Of a stretch of DNA of 64,000 nt, positions 37,030 to 47,074 are shown piece after piece. Origin of the DNA: Flaviramulus sp. BrNp1-15. Its GTDB lineage: Bacteria; Bacteroidota; Bacteroidia; Flavobacteriales; Flavobacteriaceae. Position 1 is the first letter of the stretch, and every line of letters begins with the position of its first letter. Below the pieces are notes generated by a model that was given only the letters and a program-made list of their open reading frames with translations, was not told the DNA's origin and searched no databases. The stretch covers positions 2,812,001-2,876,000 of the forward strand of contig NZ_CP092099.1 of the NCBI RefSeq assembly GCF_022259695.1. The letters are read 5' to 3'. Made by a program: the position numbers and the translations under genes.

Positions 37030-37991
37030 AAAACAAGAAAGACATTATAATTATTGGAGCTGGTCCTATAGGAATTGCATGTGCTTTAGAATGCAAAAAA
37101 AAAGGTTGGAATTATTTAGTTTTAGAAAAAGGTGCGTTAACAAACTCATTGTTTAATTACCCTAAAAACATGACCTTTTTTTCTACTTCAGAAAAGTTAG
37201 AAATTGATGATATTCCATTTATTAGCAACAACCCTAAACCTAACAGAGATGAAGCTTTAGAATATTACAGACGCGTTGTTACTTCAAATAAATTGGATAT
37301 TAATCTATATGAAACCGTAAAGTCAATTAAGAAAGAAAATGATGCGTTTCATGTAACATCAGATAAAAATGAATATGAAGCCAAACAAGTTATCATTTCA
37401 ACAGGGTTTTACGACATTCCAAAACTATTGAATGTACCTGGAGAAAATTTACCAAAAGTAACGCATTATTACAAAGAAGCTCATAATTATTCATTACAAA
37501 ATGTGGTGGTTGTGGGCGCAAGTAATTCTGCTGTTGATGCGGCTTTGGAAATTTGGAGAAAAGGCGGAAACGTTACCATGGTTGTTAGAGGCGAAAGTAT
37601 TGGTGAACGTGTAAAATATTGGGTACGACCAGATATTATTAATCGTATAGAAGAAGGTAGTATAAAGGCTTATTTTAACTCTGAAATAACGAAAATTGAT
37701 GAAGATTCAGTAACTATTAAAACTCCCAATGGAGATTTAACTTTACCCAACGATTATGTTGTAGCTCTCACAGGTTATTTACCAGATTTCAATTTATTAA
37801 AATTGAACGGTATAGAACTTTCAGAAGATAAAAAAATACCAAGTTACAATCCAGAAACTATGGAATCTAATGTTAAAGGCTTGTACTTAGCAGGTGTAAT
37901 TTGTGGTGGTAAAGAAACCCACAAATGGTTTATTGAAAATTCAAGAATACATGCAAAATTAATTGCAAAGCATATTGAAAGTTTGGCTTAA
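37026..37991 (+). CDS. ypdA: YpdA-type putative bacillithiol disulfide reductase
   Basis: About 321 residues from a TTG at 37026, immediately before the Rossmann strand (KDIIIIGAGPIGIAC; GxGxxG at about 10-15). The frame is open back to 36936 but that part overlaps the MFS gene and reads as nonsense. Motifs PKNMTFFSTSEKLEI, the second dinucleotide site VVVGASNSAVDAALE, and the closing GLYLAGVICGGKETHKWFIEN define the YpdA/Bdr family, which reduces bacillithiol disulfide with NADPH and FAD and lacks the redox-active CxxC of thioredoxin reductase. It implies a bacillithiol-using host. Co-transcribed with the MFS gene. Confidence 0.9.
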   Translation: MKNKKDIIIIGAGPIGIACALECKKKGWNYLVLEKGALTNSLFNYPKNMTFFSTSEKLEIDDIPFISNNPKPNRDEALEYYRRVVTSNKLDINLYETVKSIKKENDAFHVTSDKNEYEAKQVIISTGFYDIPKLLNVPGENLPKVTHYYKEAHNYSLQNVVVVGASNSAVDAALEIWRKGGNVTMVVRGESIGERVKYWVRPDIINRIEEGSIKAYFNSEITKIDEDSVTIKTPNGDLTLPNDYVVALTGYLPDFNLLKLNGIELSEDKKIPSYNPETMESNVKGLYLAGVICGGKETHKWFIENSRIHAKLIAKHIESLA

Positions 37992-37993
37992 CT

Positions 37994-38437
37994 CTATTTA
38001 ACCGGAATAATTTCCTTTTGTTTTACTACTCTAGACAAAACAATCTGCGTTTTAGATTCACCATATGTAATTAGCTGATCTATAAAAGATTCTAAATGCT
38101 TGTTGTTTTTAAGCACTACAATCATAACAATATTTTCATCGCCAGTAATTCGGTAACAATTAATAACCTCATCATAAGTTTTTACCTTTTCTAAAAAAGG
38201 CTTTAATTTTCCCATAAAAGCTCGTAATGTGATAATTGCTTTTAGTTGATAACCAATTTCAAAAGGCGAGACCATGGTTTTATAACCTTCAATAATCCCC
38301 AAATCTTCCATTTTTTTAATACGCTCTGATACAGCAGGAGAACTTATACCAACACGCCTGCCAATTTCGGCATTCGATAGTCTAGCATTTTCTTGTAAAC
38401 ACTTCAAAATCTTTCTATTAAGAGTATCTAAACCCAT
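37994..38437 (-). CDS. Lrp/AsnC family transcriptional regulator
   Basis: 147 residues. The N-terminal winged helix-turn-helix (3-60; LDTLNRKILKCLQENARLSNAEIGRRVGISSPAVSERIKKMEDLGII) is joined to a C-terminal RAM/ACT-like ligand domain (about 68-140). These regulators respond to amino acids and form octamers or dimers. Convergent with ypdA (2 bp between stops) and divergent from the helix-bundle gene at 38562, whose promoter region it may share. Confidence 0.92.
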   Translation of the reverse strand: MGLDTLNRKILKCLQENARLSNAEIGRRVGISSPAVSERIKKMEDLGIIEGYKTMVSPFEIGYQLKAIITLRAFMGKLKPFLEKVKTYDEVINCYRITGDENIVMIVVLKNNKHLESFIDQLITYGESKTQIVLSRVVKQKEIIPVK

Positions 38438-38561
38438 TTGTAAGGAATTGAATAAAAAAAAATTAATATTTAAATCAAATATACGATTTTACTTTAAAAT
38501 CTAAAGACAGATATGATTTCTTGTGAGTAATTTTGATGTAATTGCTTATAGAAAAAAGATT

Positions 38562-38957
38562 ATGCTATCTAATACCCCACTAAACCTATCGGAATTACCG
38601 ATTTATCAAAAAGCTTTAGAGATTTTTAGTCTATCTCAGAGTATTTCTATGTATTTAAATCATGATTTATCTGCACTGAAACCTGACGGATCTGAAGATG
38701 AAAATATCTATTTCTCAGGAGATATTGTACAACAATCTGTTTCTTTAGCTCCTGAAATTTTAAATGCTGAACTTGAGCGTTATTCTGATAGAAAACACAG
38801 GCACATTGCATCTCTTAGACGACTTACAAACAAGTTGTACAAAAGCTCATACAGACTAGAGCGTTCAAACAGTAACGGTAAAGATTTCTTACCAATTTTA
38901 CGTAGCGAATTAAAAAAGTTTAAAAAACTGCAAAGTTCTTGGATGATGACTTTGTAG
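38562..38957 (+). CDS. Four-helix-bundle-like cytosolic protein
   Basis: About 131 residues from the ATG at 38562 (MLSNTPLNLSELPIYQKALEIF); a GTG at 38523 would add 13 residues. All-helical, basic at the C-terminus (ELKKFKKLQSSWMMTL), with motifs LPIYQKALEIFSLSQSI and YFSGDIVQQSVSLAPEILNAE. The pattern recalls the four-helix-bundle proteins first seen as 23S rRNA intervening-sequence products, though it is only a distant match. Function unknown. Confidence 0.65.
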   Translation: MLSNTPLNLSELPIYQKALEIFSLSQSISMYLNHDLSALKPDGSEDENIYFSGDIVQQSVSLAPEILNAELERYSDRKHRHIASLRRLTNKLYKSSYRLERSNSNGKDFLPILRSELKKFKKLQSSWMMTL

Positions 38958-38986
38958 TTTTAAAATTTGAAAACTTATAATTAAAA

Positions 38987-39054
38987 AGACCCTTCGACTG
39001 CGCTTAGGGTAAGCGACATTCTCAATTTTCAATACACTTCGCTTTTGAAAATTG
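38987..39054. repeat. Composite intergenic palindromic repeat
   Basis: Two elements in tandem. The first has the core TCGACTGCGCT (38993-39003) between ACCCT and AGGGT arms. The second is a perfect 10-bp stem CAATTTTCAA (39023-39032) / TTGAAAATTG (39045-39054) with a 12-nt loop containing ACTTCGCTT. The core is shared with the copy inside mnmD. It ends 9 bp from the icmF stop. Confidence 0.55.
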
Positions 39055-39063
39055 GAATTCTGC

Positions 39064-42000
39064 TTACATATTTCTACGATACTGTCCTCCTACTTCAAAC
39101 AAAGCTTGAGTAATTTGCCCTAACGAACATACTTTACAAACATCCATTAAGGCTTCAAAAATATTTTCGTTATTAATTGCTTTATGCTGAAGCTCTTTTA
39201 ACAAGGCTTTAGTATCATTTGCTTTATGAAGGTTTTCTAATGTTTTTATTTGGAATTGTTTTTCTTCTTCGGTTGCACGAATAACTTCCGCTGGAATAAT
39301 TGTTGGAGAACCTTTACTACTTAAGAAAGTATTTACTCCTATAATTGGGAAATCACCATTATGCTTCAAGGTTTCATAATACAAACTTTCTTCCTGTATT
39401 TTACTACGTTGGTACATCGTTTCCATAGCTCCTAGAACGCCTCCACGCTCTGTAATTCTATCAAATTCTGCTAGAACTGCTTCTTCAACTAAATCGGTTA
39501 ATTCTTCAATGATAAAAGATCCTTGTAATGGATTTTCATTCTTTGCTAATCCTAATTCTTTATTGATGATTAACTGAATAGCCATCGCACGACGTACAGA
39601 CTCTTCGGTTGGTGTTGTAATCGCTTCATCATATGCATTAGTATGTAGCGAATTACAATTATCGTAAATTGCATATAAGGCTTGAAGTGTGGTACGAATA
39701 TCATTAAAGTCAATTTCTTGAGCGTGTAAGCTACGTCCAGAAGTTTGAATGTGATACTTCAACATTTGTGCTCTGGCATTTGCGCCATACTTATGTTTCA
39801 TGGCTTTTGCCCAAATTTTACGAGCTACTCTACCTATTACAGCATATTCTGGATCTATACCATTTGAGAAAAAGAACGATAAGTTTGGTCCAAACTTATT
39901 AATATCCATTCCACGGGATAAATAATATTCAACGTATGTAAATCCGTTAGATAAAGTTAGTGCTAATTGCGTAATTGGATTTGCACCAGCTTCAGCAATA
40001 TGATATCCGGAAATTGAAACAGAATAAAAGTTACGGACATTATTTTCAATAAAATATTCTTGCACATCTCCCATTAATCGCAATGCAAATTCTGTAGAAA
40101 ATATACATGTATTTTGTGCTTGGTCTTCCTTTAAAATATCTGCCTGAACTGTACCACGAACTTGAGCTATAGTTTTAGATTTAATGTTTTGATAAATTGA
40201 TTCTGGCAAAACTTGATCTCCAGTAACACCAAGCAACATTAATCCTAAACCGTTATTCCCTTCTGGTAACTCACCATTATAACTTGGACGTTCTTTACCT
40301 TTATAAAGCTTTACTATTTTTGCTTCAACCTCTTTTTCTAATCCGTTTTCTTTGATGTAAATTTCACATTGTTGGTCTATGGCAGCATTCATAAAGAACC
40401 CTAATAACATAGGAGCAGGACCGTTAATGGTCATACTTACCGACGTCATTACATCAGCTAAATTGAAACCAGAATATAATTTCTTTGCATCATCTAAACA
40501 ACAAATTGAAACTCCTGCATTTCCTATTTTTCCATAAATATCTGGACGCAAATCTGGATCGTTTCCATAAAGTGTAACACTATCAAAAGCAGTCGACAAA
40601 CGCTTTGCAGGCAAGCCCATACTCACATAGTGAAAACGTTTATTTGTACGTTCTGGACCACCTTCACCAGCAAACATACGCGCCGGATCTTCTCCTGTAC
40701 GTTTAAATGGATACAATCCTGAAGTGTAAGGAAATTCTCCTGGTACATTTTCCTGTAAACACCATTTTAAAATGTCTCCCCAAGCTTGATACTTTGGTAA
40801 AGCTACTTTTGGTATTTGTGTGTGCGATAACGATTCTGTATGCGTTTCTATTTTTATTTCCTTATCTCTTACTTTAAATGAATAGATAGGATTTTTATAT
40901 TTATTTACTTTCTCGTTCCAACCAATAATTATCTCCCAATTATAAGGATCTAGATTTAGTTTTACACGATCAAATTCTCCAACAAGTAATTTAATGAAGT
41001 CTTTATTTTCATCATTAGATTTAATAGATTTTGAAGCAATTCCAAATTTATCTAATTCTGGTTCTTGATCAACTACAGATTCTATGGTTTTAGAAATTCC
41101 GTATAATTTTTGAGCTACTTCAACTTGTTCATTCGCTTTTTTATCATATGCTCTATTATTTTCAGCAATTTCAGACAAGTAACGTGTTCTACTTGGTGGA
41201 ATCACAAAAATCTTTTCACTCATTTCTTCTGAAATAGAAAATGTAGATTTCAACTTAGAGTTAGCTTTTTCAACTAACTTATCCATTATTGCTATATATA
41301 GCGTATTCATTCCAGGATCATTGAATTGAGAAGCTATAGTTCCATAAACAGGTAATTTATCTTGAGGAATATCCCAAAGATTATTGTTACGCATATATTG
41401 TTTTTTCACATCGCGTAGTGCATCTAAAGCACCTCGTTTATCAAACTTATTTATGGCAACCAAATCAGCAAAATCAAGCATATCAATCTTTTCTAACTGC
41501 GTTGCTGCACCAAATTCTGGTGTCATAACATAAAGTGACACATCGCTATGTTCAATTATTTCGGTATCACTTTGCCCAATTCCAGAGGTTTCAAGAATAA
41601 TTAAATCGTATTCGGCGGCTTTTAAAACCTCTACAGCTTCATTGACATGTTTAGACAAAGCCAAATTAGATTGACGCGTTGCCAAACTACGCATATAAAC
41701 TCTTGAATTATTAATCGCATTCATACGAATTCTATCGCCTAAAAGCGCTCCACCTGTTTTTCGTTTTGATGGATCTACCGAAATAATTCCTATTGTTTTG
41801 TCTGGAAAATCTATTAGAAATCTTCTAACAACCTCATCTACCAAACTACTTTTTCCTGCACCTCCAGTTCCTGTTATTCCTAAAACTGGAGTATTTGAAT
41901 TTTTATTCTTTAAATGGATTTTCTGCAAGGTTTTTTCTGCTACTTCAGGAAAATTTTCAGCTGAAGAAATTAATCTTGCAATATTTTTTGGGTTCTTTTT

Positions 42001-42477
42001 TGGAAGCTCATCAATTTCTACATTCAAATCATCACCAACTGCAAAATCTGATTGTTTAACAAGGTCATTTATCATGCCTTGTAATCCCATTTCACGACCA
42101 TCATCTGGCGAATAAATTCGTGTGATACCATAATCCATTAAGTCTTTTATTTCCTCAGGAAGTATAACTCCGCCGCCGCCGCCAAAGATTTTAATATGGC
42201 TTGCTCCTCTCTCCTTCAATAAATCATACATGTATTTAAAATACTCATTATGCCCACCTTGATAAGAAGTCATAGCAATAGCATTTACATCTTCTTGGAT
42301 AGCTGTATTTACAACTTCTTGCACACTTCTATCATGACCTAAATGTATAACTTCACAACCCGTAGATTGTATAATTCGACGCATAATATTTATGGAAGCA
42401 TCGTGACCATCAAATAAAGAAGCAGCAGTTACTATACGTACTTTATGTTTTGGCTTATATGGAGCAATTTGATTCAT
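39064..42477 (-). CDS. icmF: Fused isobutyryl-CoA mutase (IcmF)
   Basis: 1137 residues, three domains in one chain. The N-terminal B12-binding domain (about 10-145) has DGHDAS with the cobalt-ligating H25. The MeaB-like GTPase chaperone (about 195-415) has P-loop GTGGAGKSS at 203-211 and the NKFDK motif. The C-terminal TIM-barrel mutase (about 560-1100) has [25 protein letters not shown]. The Phe in LYPFKR, where methylmalonyl-CoA mutase has Tyr, marks it as IcmF, which interconverts isobutyryl-CoA and n-butyryl-CoA (and pivalyl/isovaleryl-CoA in some). It needs adenosylcobalamin. Monocistronic. Confidence 0.94.
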   Translation of the reverse strand: MNQIAPYKPKHKVRIVTAASLFDGHDASINIMRRIIQSTGCEVIHLGHDRSVQEVVNTAIQEDVNAIAMTSYQGGHNEYFKYMYDLLKERGASHIKIFGGGGGVILPEEIKDLMDYGITRIYSPDDGREMGLQGMINDLVKQSDFAVGDDLNVEIDELPKKNPKNIARLISSAENFPEVAEKTLQKIHLKNKNSNTPVLGITGTGGAGKSSLVDEVVRRFLIDFPDKTIGIISVDPSKRKTGGALLGDRIRMNAINNSRVYMRSLATRQSNLALSKHVNEAVEVLKAAEYDLIILETSGIGQSDTEIIEHSDVSLYVMTPEFGAATQLEKIDMLDFADLVAINKFDKRGALDALRDVKKQYMRNNNLWDIPQDKLPVYGTIASQFNDPGMNTLYIAIMDKLVEKANSKLKSTFSISEEMSEKIFVIPPSRTRYLSEIAENNRAYDKKANEQVEVAQKLYGISKTIESVVDQEPELDKFGIASKSIKSNDENKDFIKLLVGEFDRVKLNLDPYNWEIIIGWNEKVNKYKNPIYSFKVRDKEIKIETHTESLSHTQIPKVALPKYQAWGDILKWCLQENVPGEFPYTSGLYPFKRTGEDPARMFAGEGGPERTNKRFHYVSMGLPAKRLSTAFDSVTLYGNDPDLRPDIYGKIGNAGVSICCLDDAKKLYSGFNLADVMTSVSMTINGPAPMLLGFFMNAAIDQQCEIYIKENGLEKEVEAKIVKLYKGKERPSYNGELPEGNNGLGLMLLGVTGDQVLPESIYQNIKSKTIAQVRGTVQADILKEDQAQNTCIFSTEFALRLMGDVQEYFIENNVRNFYSVSISGYHIAEAGANPITQLALTLSNGFTYVEYYLSRGMDINKFGPNLSFFFSNGIDPEYAVIGRVARKIWAKAMKHKYGANARAQMLKYHIQTSGRSLHAQEIDFNDIRTTLQALYAIYDNCNSLHTNAYDEAITTPTEESVRRAMAIQLIINKELGLAKNENPLQGSFIIEELTDLVEEAVLAEFDRITERGGVLGAMETMYQRSKIQEESLYYETLKHNGDFPIIGVNTFLSSKGSPTIIPAEVIRATEEEKQFQIKTLENLHKANDTKALLKELQHKAINNENIFEALMDVCKVCSLGQITQALFEVGGQYRRNM

Positions 42478-42621
42478 TAATAAAAAAACATTGATTTTAG
42501 AGTTGCAATTTAAGAATAATTCAAAAAAATAAGTGAATTTTAAACAAATATCTAATTTTTATACAAGCATTACGTTTTTATGTAATTTGGTTTACTTTTA
42601 TCCACTTAAAAGAAAAAGAAC

Positions 42622-43476
42622 ATGAACAAGATTACAATTTTAATCCATTGTAAAGATAGACCAAATATTATAGCATCTGTAACAAGTTTTATTGCTGAAA
42701 ATGAAGGTAATATTGTATATATAGATCAACATGTTGACAGGGAACAAGACATTTTTTTTATGCGTCTAGAAAGTGAGTTTACTCATGAATCTTTTTCTAC
42801 AGATAATTTTAAATTATCGTTTAAAACAGAATTAGCAGAAATTTTTAATATGAAGTGGCGCATTTACTCTTCTGAAAGAAAACCAAAAATGGCTTTATTC
42901 GTTTCTAAATATGATCATTGTTTATATGACTTGTTAGGACGATACAATTCTGGAGAACTCAATTTAGAAATTCCATTTATAATAAGTAATCATCTAGATT
43001 TAAAACCAATTGCTGATAGCTTTAAAATTCCTTTCTATCATATTCCTGTAACTAAAGAAACTAAAGAGGAAGCAGAAAATAAGCAGTTGGAACTTTTAGA
43101 AAAATATAAAATAGATTTTATTGTTTTAGCAAGGTACATGCAAATTGTTTCAGGAAAGTTAATAAGTAAATACACAAATAAGATTATTAATATACATCAT
43201 TCATTTTTACCCGCATTTGTTGGCGCCAAACCTTATCATTCTGCATTTAAAAGAGGTGTAAAAATAATTGGTGCAACTAGCCATTACGTAACAGAAGAGC
43301 TTGATGCTGGACCAATTATTGAACAAGATGTTACACATGTTTCACACACACATTCCATAAAAGATTTAATAGCTAAAGGACGTGATTTAGAAAAAATTGT
43401 TTTAGCCAATGCTATTAAATTACATTCTACAAGAAAAGTAATGGTTTACAATAATAAGACTGTTATATTTTCTTAA
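42622..43476 (+). CDS. purU: Formyltetrahydrofolate deformylase
   Basis: 284 residues. An N-terminal ACT domain (1-80; ILIHCKDRPNIIASVTSFI) is followed by a formyltransferase-fold catalytic domain (85-284). Catalytic Asn and His are in IISNHLDL (about 124-128) and Asp in EELDAGPIIEQDV (about 225-230); NIHHSFLPAFVGAKPYHSAF is the family signature. It hydrolyses 10-formyl-THF to formate and THF, balancing one-carbon pools for purine synthesis. Divergent from icmF, with 144 bp between them. Confidence 0.95.
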   Translation: MNKITILIHCKDRPNIIASVTSFIAENEGNIVYIDQHVDREQDIFFMRLESEFTHESFSTDNFKLSFKTELAEIFNMKWRIYSSERKPKMALFVSKYDHCLYDLLGRYNSGELNLEIPFIISNHLDLKPIADSFKIPFYHIPVTKETKEEAENKQLELLEKYKIDFIVLARYMQIVSGKLISKYTNKIINIHHSFLPAFVGAKPYHSAFKRGVKIIGATSHYVTEELDAGPIIEQDVTHVSHTHSIKDLIAKGRDLEKIVLANAIKLHSTRKVMVYNNKTVIFS

Positions 43477-43632
43477 AAGCAATACTTTTACTACCTTTAT
43501 TAAGATTAATCTTTCAAAAATGTTAAAATTATGTTAAAGAAACATTTAATTTTAACTAAAATTGTGACCATTTAATTTTTCCTGTGTCTGACGAGTATGG
43601 AAAAAATAACCATTAACTAAAATTTTAATCTT

Positions 43633-44730
43633 ATGAACAAAAATTTATTTTTATGTCTAGCTTTTTTATTAGGCATCGGCTTTACTCAAGCTCAGAACTT
43701 ACCAGCAAATCCAGAACCTGGAAAATGTTATGTAAAATGTATTACTAAGGACGAATTCACTACTGTTGATGAAACTATTGAAGTTTATCCTGCGTATACA
43801 AAATTAGAAGTAGTTCCTGCAACATACAGAACTGTTGAAGATCGTGTATTAGTTAAAGAAGCTTCTAAAAAATTCGTTTATGTACCAGCTACTTACGAAA
43901 CTATTGATGTGCCTTACGTAAAACAAGAAGGTGGATCTAGCTTAAAAGTTATTCCAGCTAGTTTTGGTTCTAGCTCAAGAACTTTTGAAGTTTATCCTGC
44001 AACTTCTGGTTGGGAGTACAAAGAAACAGCTTGTGATTCTCCAAATAAAGAGGATTGTGTTGTTGCATGTTTTGTTGAATACCCAGCTCAATCTAAAGAT
44101 GTAAACTTTACAACTTTAGCTAACGATGCTAGCACAAGTAGTATGCCTGTTCCTGAAGTTGGTGCTACTTACTCTAAAAGAGTTATTAAAACTCCTGCAA
44201 GAATGGATGAAATTGAAATTCCTGCTGAGTACAAAACTATCACACGTAGAGTTGTAGCTACTCCAGCTTCAACAAGAAGTGTAACTATTCCTGCAAGAAC
44301 TCAAACTGTTTCTAAAACAGTTTTAGCTAAGAAAGGTGGTATTACTACTTGGGAAGAAGTTGATTGTGGTTTATTAAGTGCTAACGTATTACCTATTTTT
44401 TATGAAACAGGTAGCGCTCGTATTACTCCAGCTTCAAAGAAAATAATTGATGAAACATTATTACCATTACTTAACAGCAAGCCTGTTAACATCGAATTAA
44501 TGTCTCATACAGATTCTAGAGGTAATGATGATTACAACATGTCTTTATCTCAACAACGTGCTAATTCTGTTGTTAACTATTTAGTTTCTAAAGGTATTTC
44601 TAGAAGTAGATTATCTGGAAGAGGATATGGTGAAACAAGATTAGTAAACCGTTGTTCAAATGGTGTAGAGTGTTCTGAATCTCAACACCAAAAAAATAGA
44701 AGAACTGAGTTTAGAGTATTAAACAACTAA
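43633..44730 (+). CDS. OmpA family protein with N-terminal PA(T/E/R)-motif repeats
   Basis: 365 residues. A signal peptide (1-20, ending FTQAQ) precedes an N-terminal region (25-235) built of repeated short strands around a Pro-Ala core (VYPAYTK, VVPATYRT, YVPATYET, VIPASF, VYPATSG, IPAEYKT, TPASTR, IPARTQ). The C-terminal OmpA peptidoglycan-binding domain (about 250-365) has LMSHTDSRGNDDYNMSLSQQRA and NRRTEFRVL. Four cysteines lie in the linker part. It is likely abundant, judging from uniform codon choice (GCT, TCT, GTT), and links outer membrane to cell wall. Own terminator downstream. Confidence 0.9.
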   Translation: MNKNLFLCLAFLLGIGFTQAQNLPANPEPGKCYVKCITKDEFTTVDETIEVYPAYTKLEVVPATYRTVEDRVLVKEASKKFVYVPATYETIDVPYVKQEGGSSLKVIPASFGSSSRTFEVYPATSGWEYKETACDSPNKEDCVVACFVEYPAQSKDVNFTTLANDASTSSMPVPEVGATYSKRVIKTPARMDEIEIPAEYKTITRRVVATPASTRSVTIPARTQTVSKTVLAKKGGITTWEEVDCGLLSANVLPIFYETGSARITPASKKIIDETLLPLLNSKPVNIELMSHTDSRGNDDYNMSLSQQRANSVVNYLVSKGISRSRLSGRGYGETRLVNRCSNGVECSESQHQKNRRTEFRVLNN

Positions 44731-44747
44731 TCTCTAAAACAACTTAT

Positions 44748-44780
44748 AAAAAAAGCACTCTAATTTGAGTGCTTTTTTTG
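44748..44780 (+). terminator. Terminator after the OmpA gene
   Basis: AGCACTC (44754-44760) pairs with GAGTGCT (44767-44773), with A and T runs on the two sides. Confidence 0.85.
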
Positions 44781-44965
44781 TTTCTAATATTTTAATAATT
44801 CTTTTTGAATAATCTATACCCTATGACTTAATAATATAAGAAACCAACTTAAAGGTTACTTGAATAATGATTTATTCCTATTCTACTCTAGTTCATTATA
44901 TCTTAAAATAAGTAGCCTTAAAACTTATTTAAGTATACTCTTCTAATCAACTAAATAAATCTATA

Positions 44966-44995
44966 TAACATAACCCAAAATAACATAACCCAAAA
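44966..44995. repeat. 15-bp direct tandem repeat, two copies
   Basis: TAACATAACCCAAAA occurs twice back to back with no mismatch. Confidence 0.8.
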
Positions 44996-45059
44996 GAATA
45001 GAACTCTATATCTTTATATTAAGTTGAGTTTAAAAAGTTTCTAATTTATATTGGGCAAA

Positions 45060-45087
45060 AAAAAACACTCTATCTAGAGCGTTTTTT
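45060..45087 (-). terminator. Terminator overlapping the stop codon of the TlpA-family gene
   Basis: On the minus strand CGCTC pairs with GAGTG (one G-U) around TAGATA, with A before and T9 after. The stop codon (45070-45072) lies in the loop region, so the last codons KKRSR are part of the hairpin. Confidence 0.65.
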
Positions 45088-46203
45088 TGTTATTACGTAT
45101 TGTGGATATTTTGAAAATTTCTTTTGAATTTTAAGACCATAATCGTTCAAGTTTGCAGTCATTAATTCAAAATATTTATAGTGTATTTGCCAATCGTGTA
45201 AGCTATTATCTTTATTCTTTTTATTAAAAACTATTGGCATATCTAATAAACCCGAAAGTTTATAAGTAACCTCATTTAACGACACATTATCCGCTTGAAT
45301 ATCAGAATCTCCTATTAAATATTTTTGACTATTTCCTTCCCAATCTATTTGATTAGTATCCCAAAAATTTGGGTTATCAATATCTAAAATTAAAACTTCA
45401 CCTTCTTTTTCTGTTACACTTCTTTTAAGTTTTAAAGCATCCAATATGCTATCTTCCATATTTAAATAAGATTTGGAAGACTTTTTAAAATACATGGTGT
45501 AATACTTATTTAGATCGTTAGATATTTCTATTTGATTTCTATAAATATTTAATGCGTATCCTATAATATCTTGTAAACTACCTTTAAGTTGTACATAATT
45601 CTTTTCGTCAATTATTTGAAACCCTGATTGATCTTCAGTATTTTTTACTACAGAATATTCAAAATCCTTTTTTGGCATTTCAGGCTCCTTAACAATAGTC
45701 TGTTGGTATTTATGTACTTTAAAAAATGTATCAACAGAAACTCGTTTTTTATGCTGAGACAAATAACCATCTATATTGTAATTTTTAAACTCTGCCGGAT
45801 GTCCTTCCCAAAGCTTTTCACCTTGTGCATTATATAAAATACCATATGGCAAACTGTAAATATTATTTTTTGTAAAAGTTTCCCCTTCATAGTCTGTAGC
45901 TATAGCTAAATTTATTTGGTGCTTCAGTAAAAACTTCTTTACAACTTCTGGACTTTCTTGAGATAATGATAATATATAGAAATCTTCTGGGTATTGTCTT
46001 TGTAAAGATTCTAAATATTTAGAAACGTGAATACAAGGTTTACACCATGTTGCCCAAAAATCCACGAAATAAAGTGCGTTATTTTCACTTTTTGCTATTG
46101 AAGATTCTTGAATATTTTCAGAAATTTTTATTTGACCATGAAAAAGTGAAGGACTAAATAAAAAACAAACAATAAATAATATTTTTAAAAATTTCATATA
46201 CAT
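45070..46203 (-). CDS. TlpA-family thioredoxin with C-terminal DUF3738-like domain
   Basis: 377 residues (second Met at 46197 is equally possible as start). A signal peptide (about 4-24, ending FHGQ) precedes a thioredoxin domain (28-155) with active site WCKPC at 53-57 in YFVDFWATWCKPCIHVSKYL. The C-terminal half (about 185-377) ends with NVSLNEVTYKLSGLLDMPIVFN...YVITKKRSR, which resembles the DUF3738 domain seen in oxidoreductase-like and peptidase-linked proteins. It is a periplasmic thiol oxidoreductase, probably reducing. Own terminator overlapping the stop. Confidence 0.82.
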   Translation of the reverse strand: MYMKFLKILFIVCFLFSPSLFHGQIKISENIQESSIAKSENNALYFVDFWATWCKPCIHVSKYLESLQRQYPEDFYILSLSQESPEVVKKFLLKHQINLAIATDYEGETFTKNNIYSLPYGILYNAQGEKLWEGHPAEFKNYNIDGYLSQHKKRVSVDTFFKVHKYQQTIVKEPEMPKKDFEYSVVKNTEDQSGFQIIDEKNYVQLKGSLQDIIGYALNIYRNQIEISNDLNKYYTMYFKKSSKSYLNMEDSILDALKLKRSVTEKEGEVLILDIDNPNFWDTNQIDWEGNSQKYLIGDSDIQADNVSLNEVTYKLSGLLDMPIVFNKKNKDNSLHDWQIHYKYFELMTANLNDYGLKIQKKFSKYPQYVITKKRSR

Positions 46204-46318
46204 TAATTAACTTACTATCTACTAATAACAAATATTGTGCTAAAATAGTATTTTATACAATTATATTCGATTTAGCATATAAAATATATATTTGCGAATA
46301 CATTAAACCCCATAAACT

Positions 46319-47023
46319 ATGATACGAAAATTTATAGCATTATTCTTAATTTTTAATCTAACTGCATGCGCAGAATTGCAACAAGTAGTAAATCAGTTAC
46401 CACAAGGAACTGGTATTGGTAACGAAGAGATTGCCTCAGGCTTAAGACAAGCTCTAGACTTTGGTATAGAAAAACAAGTTACTAAACTTACACAAACCGA
46501 CGGATTTTATAAAAATGATTTGGTTAAGATTTTATTACCAGAAGAATTACAAAAAGTAGATAAAGCCCTTAGAGATATTGGTTTAAGTAGTTTAGCAGAT
46601 GAAGGCTTAAAAGTTTTAAATAGAGCTGCCGAAGATGCTGTAAAAGAAGCTACACCTATTTTTGTTGATGCTGTAAAAGGTATAACATTTGCTGATGCTA
46701 AAAATATTTTATTAGGAAATGATGATGCTGCAACACAATATTTAACAACCAAAACTCAAACAGCTCTTTACGATAAATTCCATCCAGTAATTAACAACTC
46801 TTTTGCTAAAGTAGGCGCAGACGAAATTTGGAATAATTTAATTAACAAATACAACACAATACCTTTTACAAATAATGTGAATCCAGATTTAACAGATTAT
46901 GTTACAGGTGAAGCTTTAAAAGGTGTTTACACTATGATTGCTGTTGAAGAAAAAGAAATACGCACCAAACTATCTTCTAGAACAACTGATTTATTGAAGA
47001 AAGTTTTTGCGTTACAAGATTAA
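46319..47023 (+). CDS. DUF4197 domain lipoprotein
   Basis: 234 residues. The lipoprotein signal ends NLTAC (Cys 17). The rest is a single DUF4197 domain, all helical, with GLRQALDFGIEKQVTKL, a conserved LPEELQKVDKALRDIGL and FAKVGADEIWNNLINKYNTIPF. Function unknown. It is transcribed alone and ends at a bidirectional hairpin at 47042-47074. Confidence 0.9.
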   Translation: MIRKFIALFLIFNLTACAELQQVVNQLPQGTGIGNEEIASGLRQALDFGIEKQVTKLTQTDGFYKNDLVKILLPEELQKVDKALRDIGLSSLADEGLKVLNRAAEDAVKEATPIFVDAVKGITFADAKNILLGNDDAATQYLTTKTQTALYDKFHPVINNSFAKVGADEIWNNLINKYNTIPFTNNVNPDLTDYVTGEALKGVYTMIAVEEKEIRTKLSSRTTDLLKKVFALQD

Positions 47024-47041
47024 CCTGAAGCAATTCTATAT

Positions 47042-47074
47042 AAAAAAACCGAATGTCTATAATTCGGTTTTTTT
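47042..47074. terminator. Bidirectional terminator after the DUF4197 gene
   Basis: AACCGAAT (47047-47054) pairs with ATTCGGTT (47062-47069), flanked by seven A and seven T. The left arm also forms the end of the minus-strand gene remnant at 47057. Confidence 0.8.

Larger units (their letters stand above)
44731..45069. other. 339-bp gene-free region between convergent genes
   Basis: Between the OmpA terminator and the TlpA-family gene. Very A+T-rich, stops in all frames. The only structure seen is a perfect tandem duplication of TAACATAACCCAAAA (44966-44980 and 44981-44995). No promoter role is expected, since both flanking genes end here. Confidence 0.6.
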
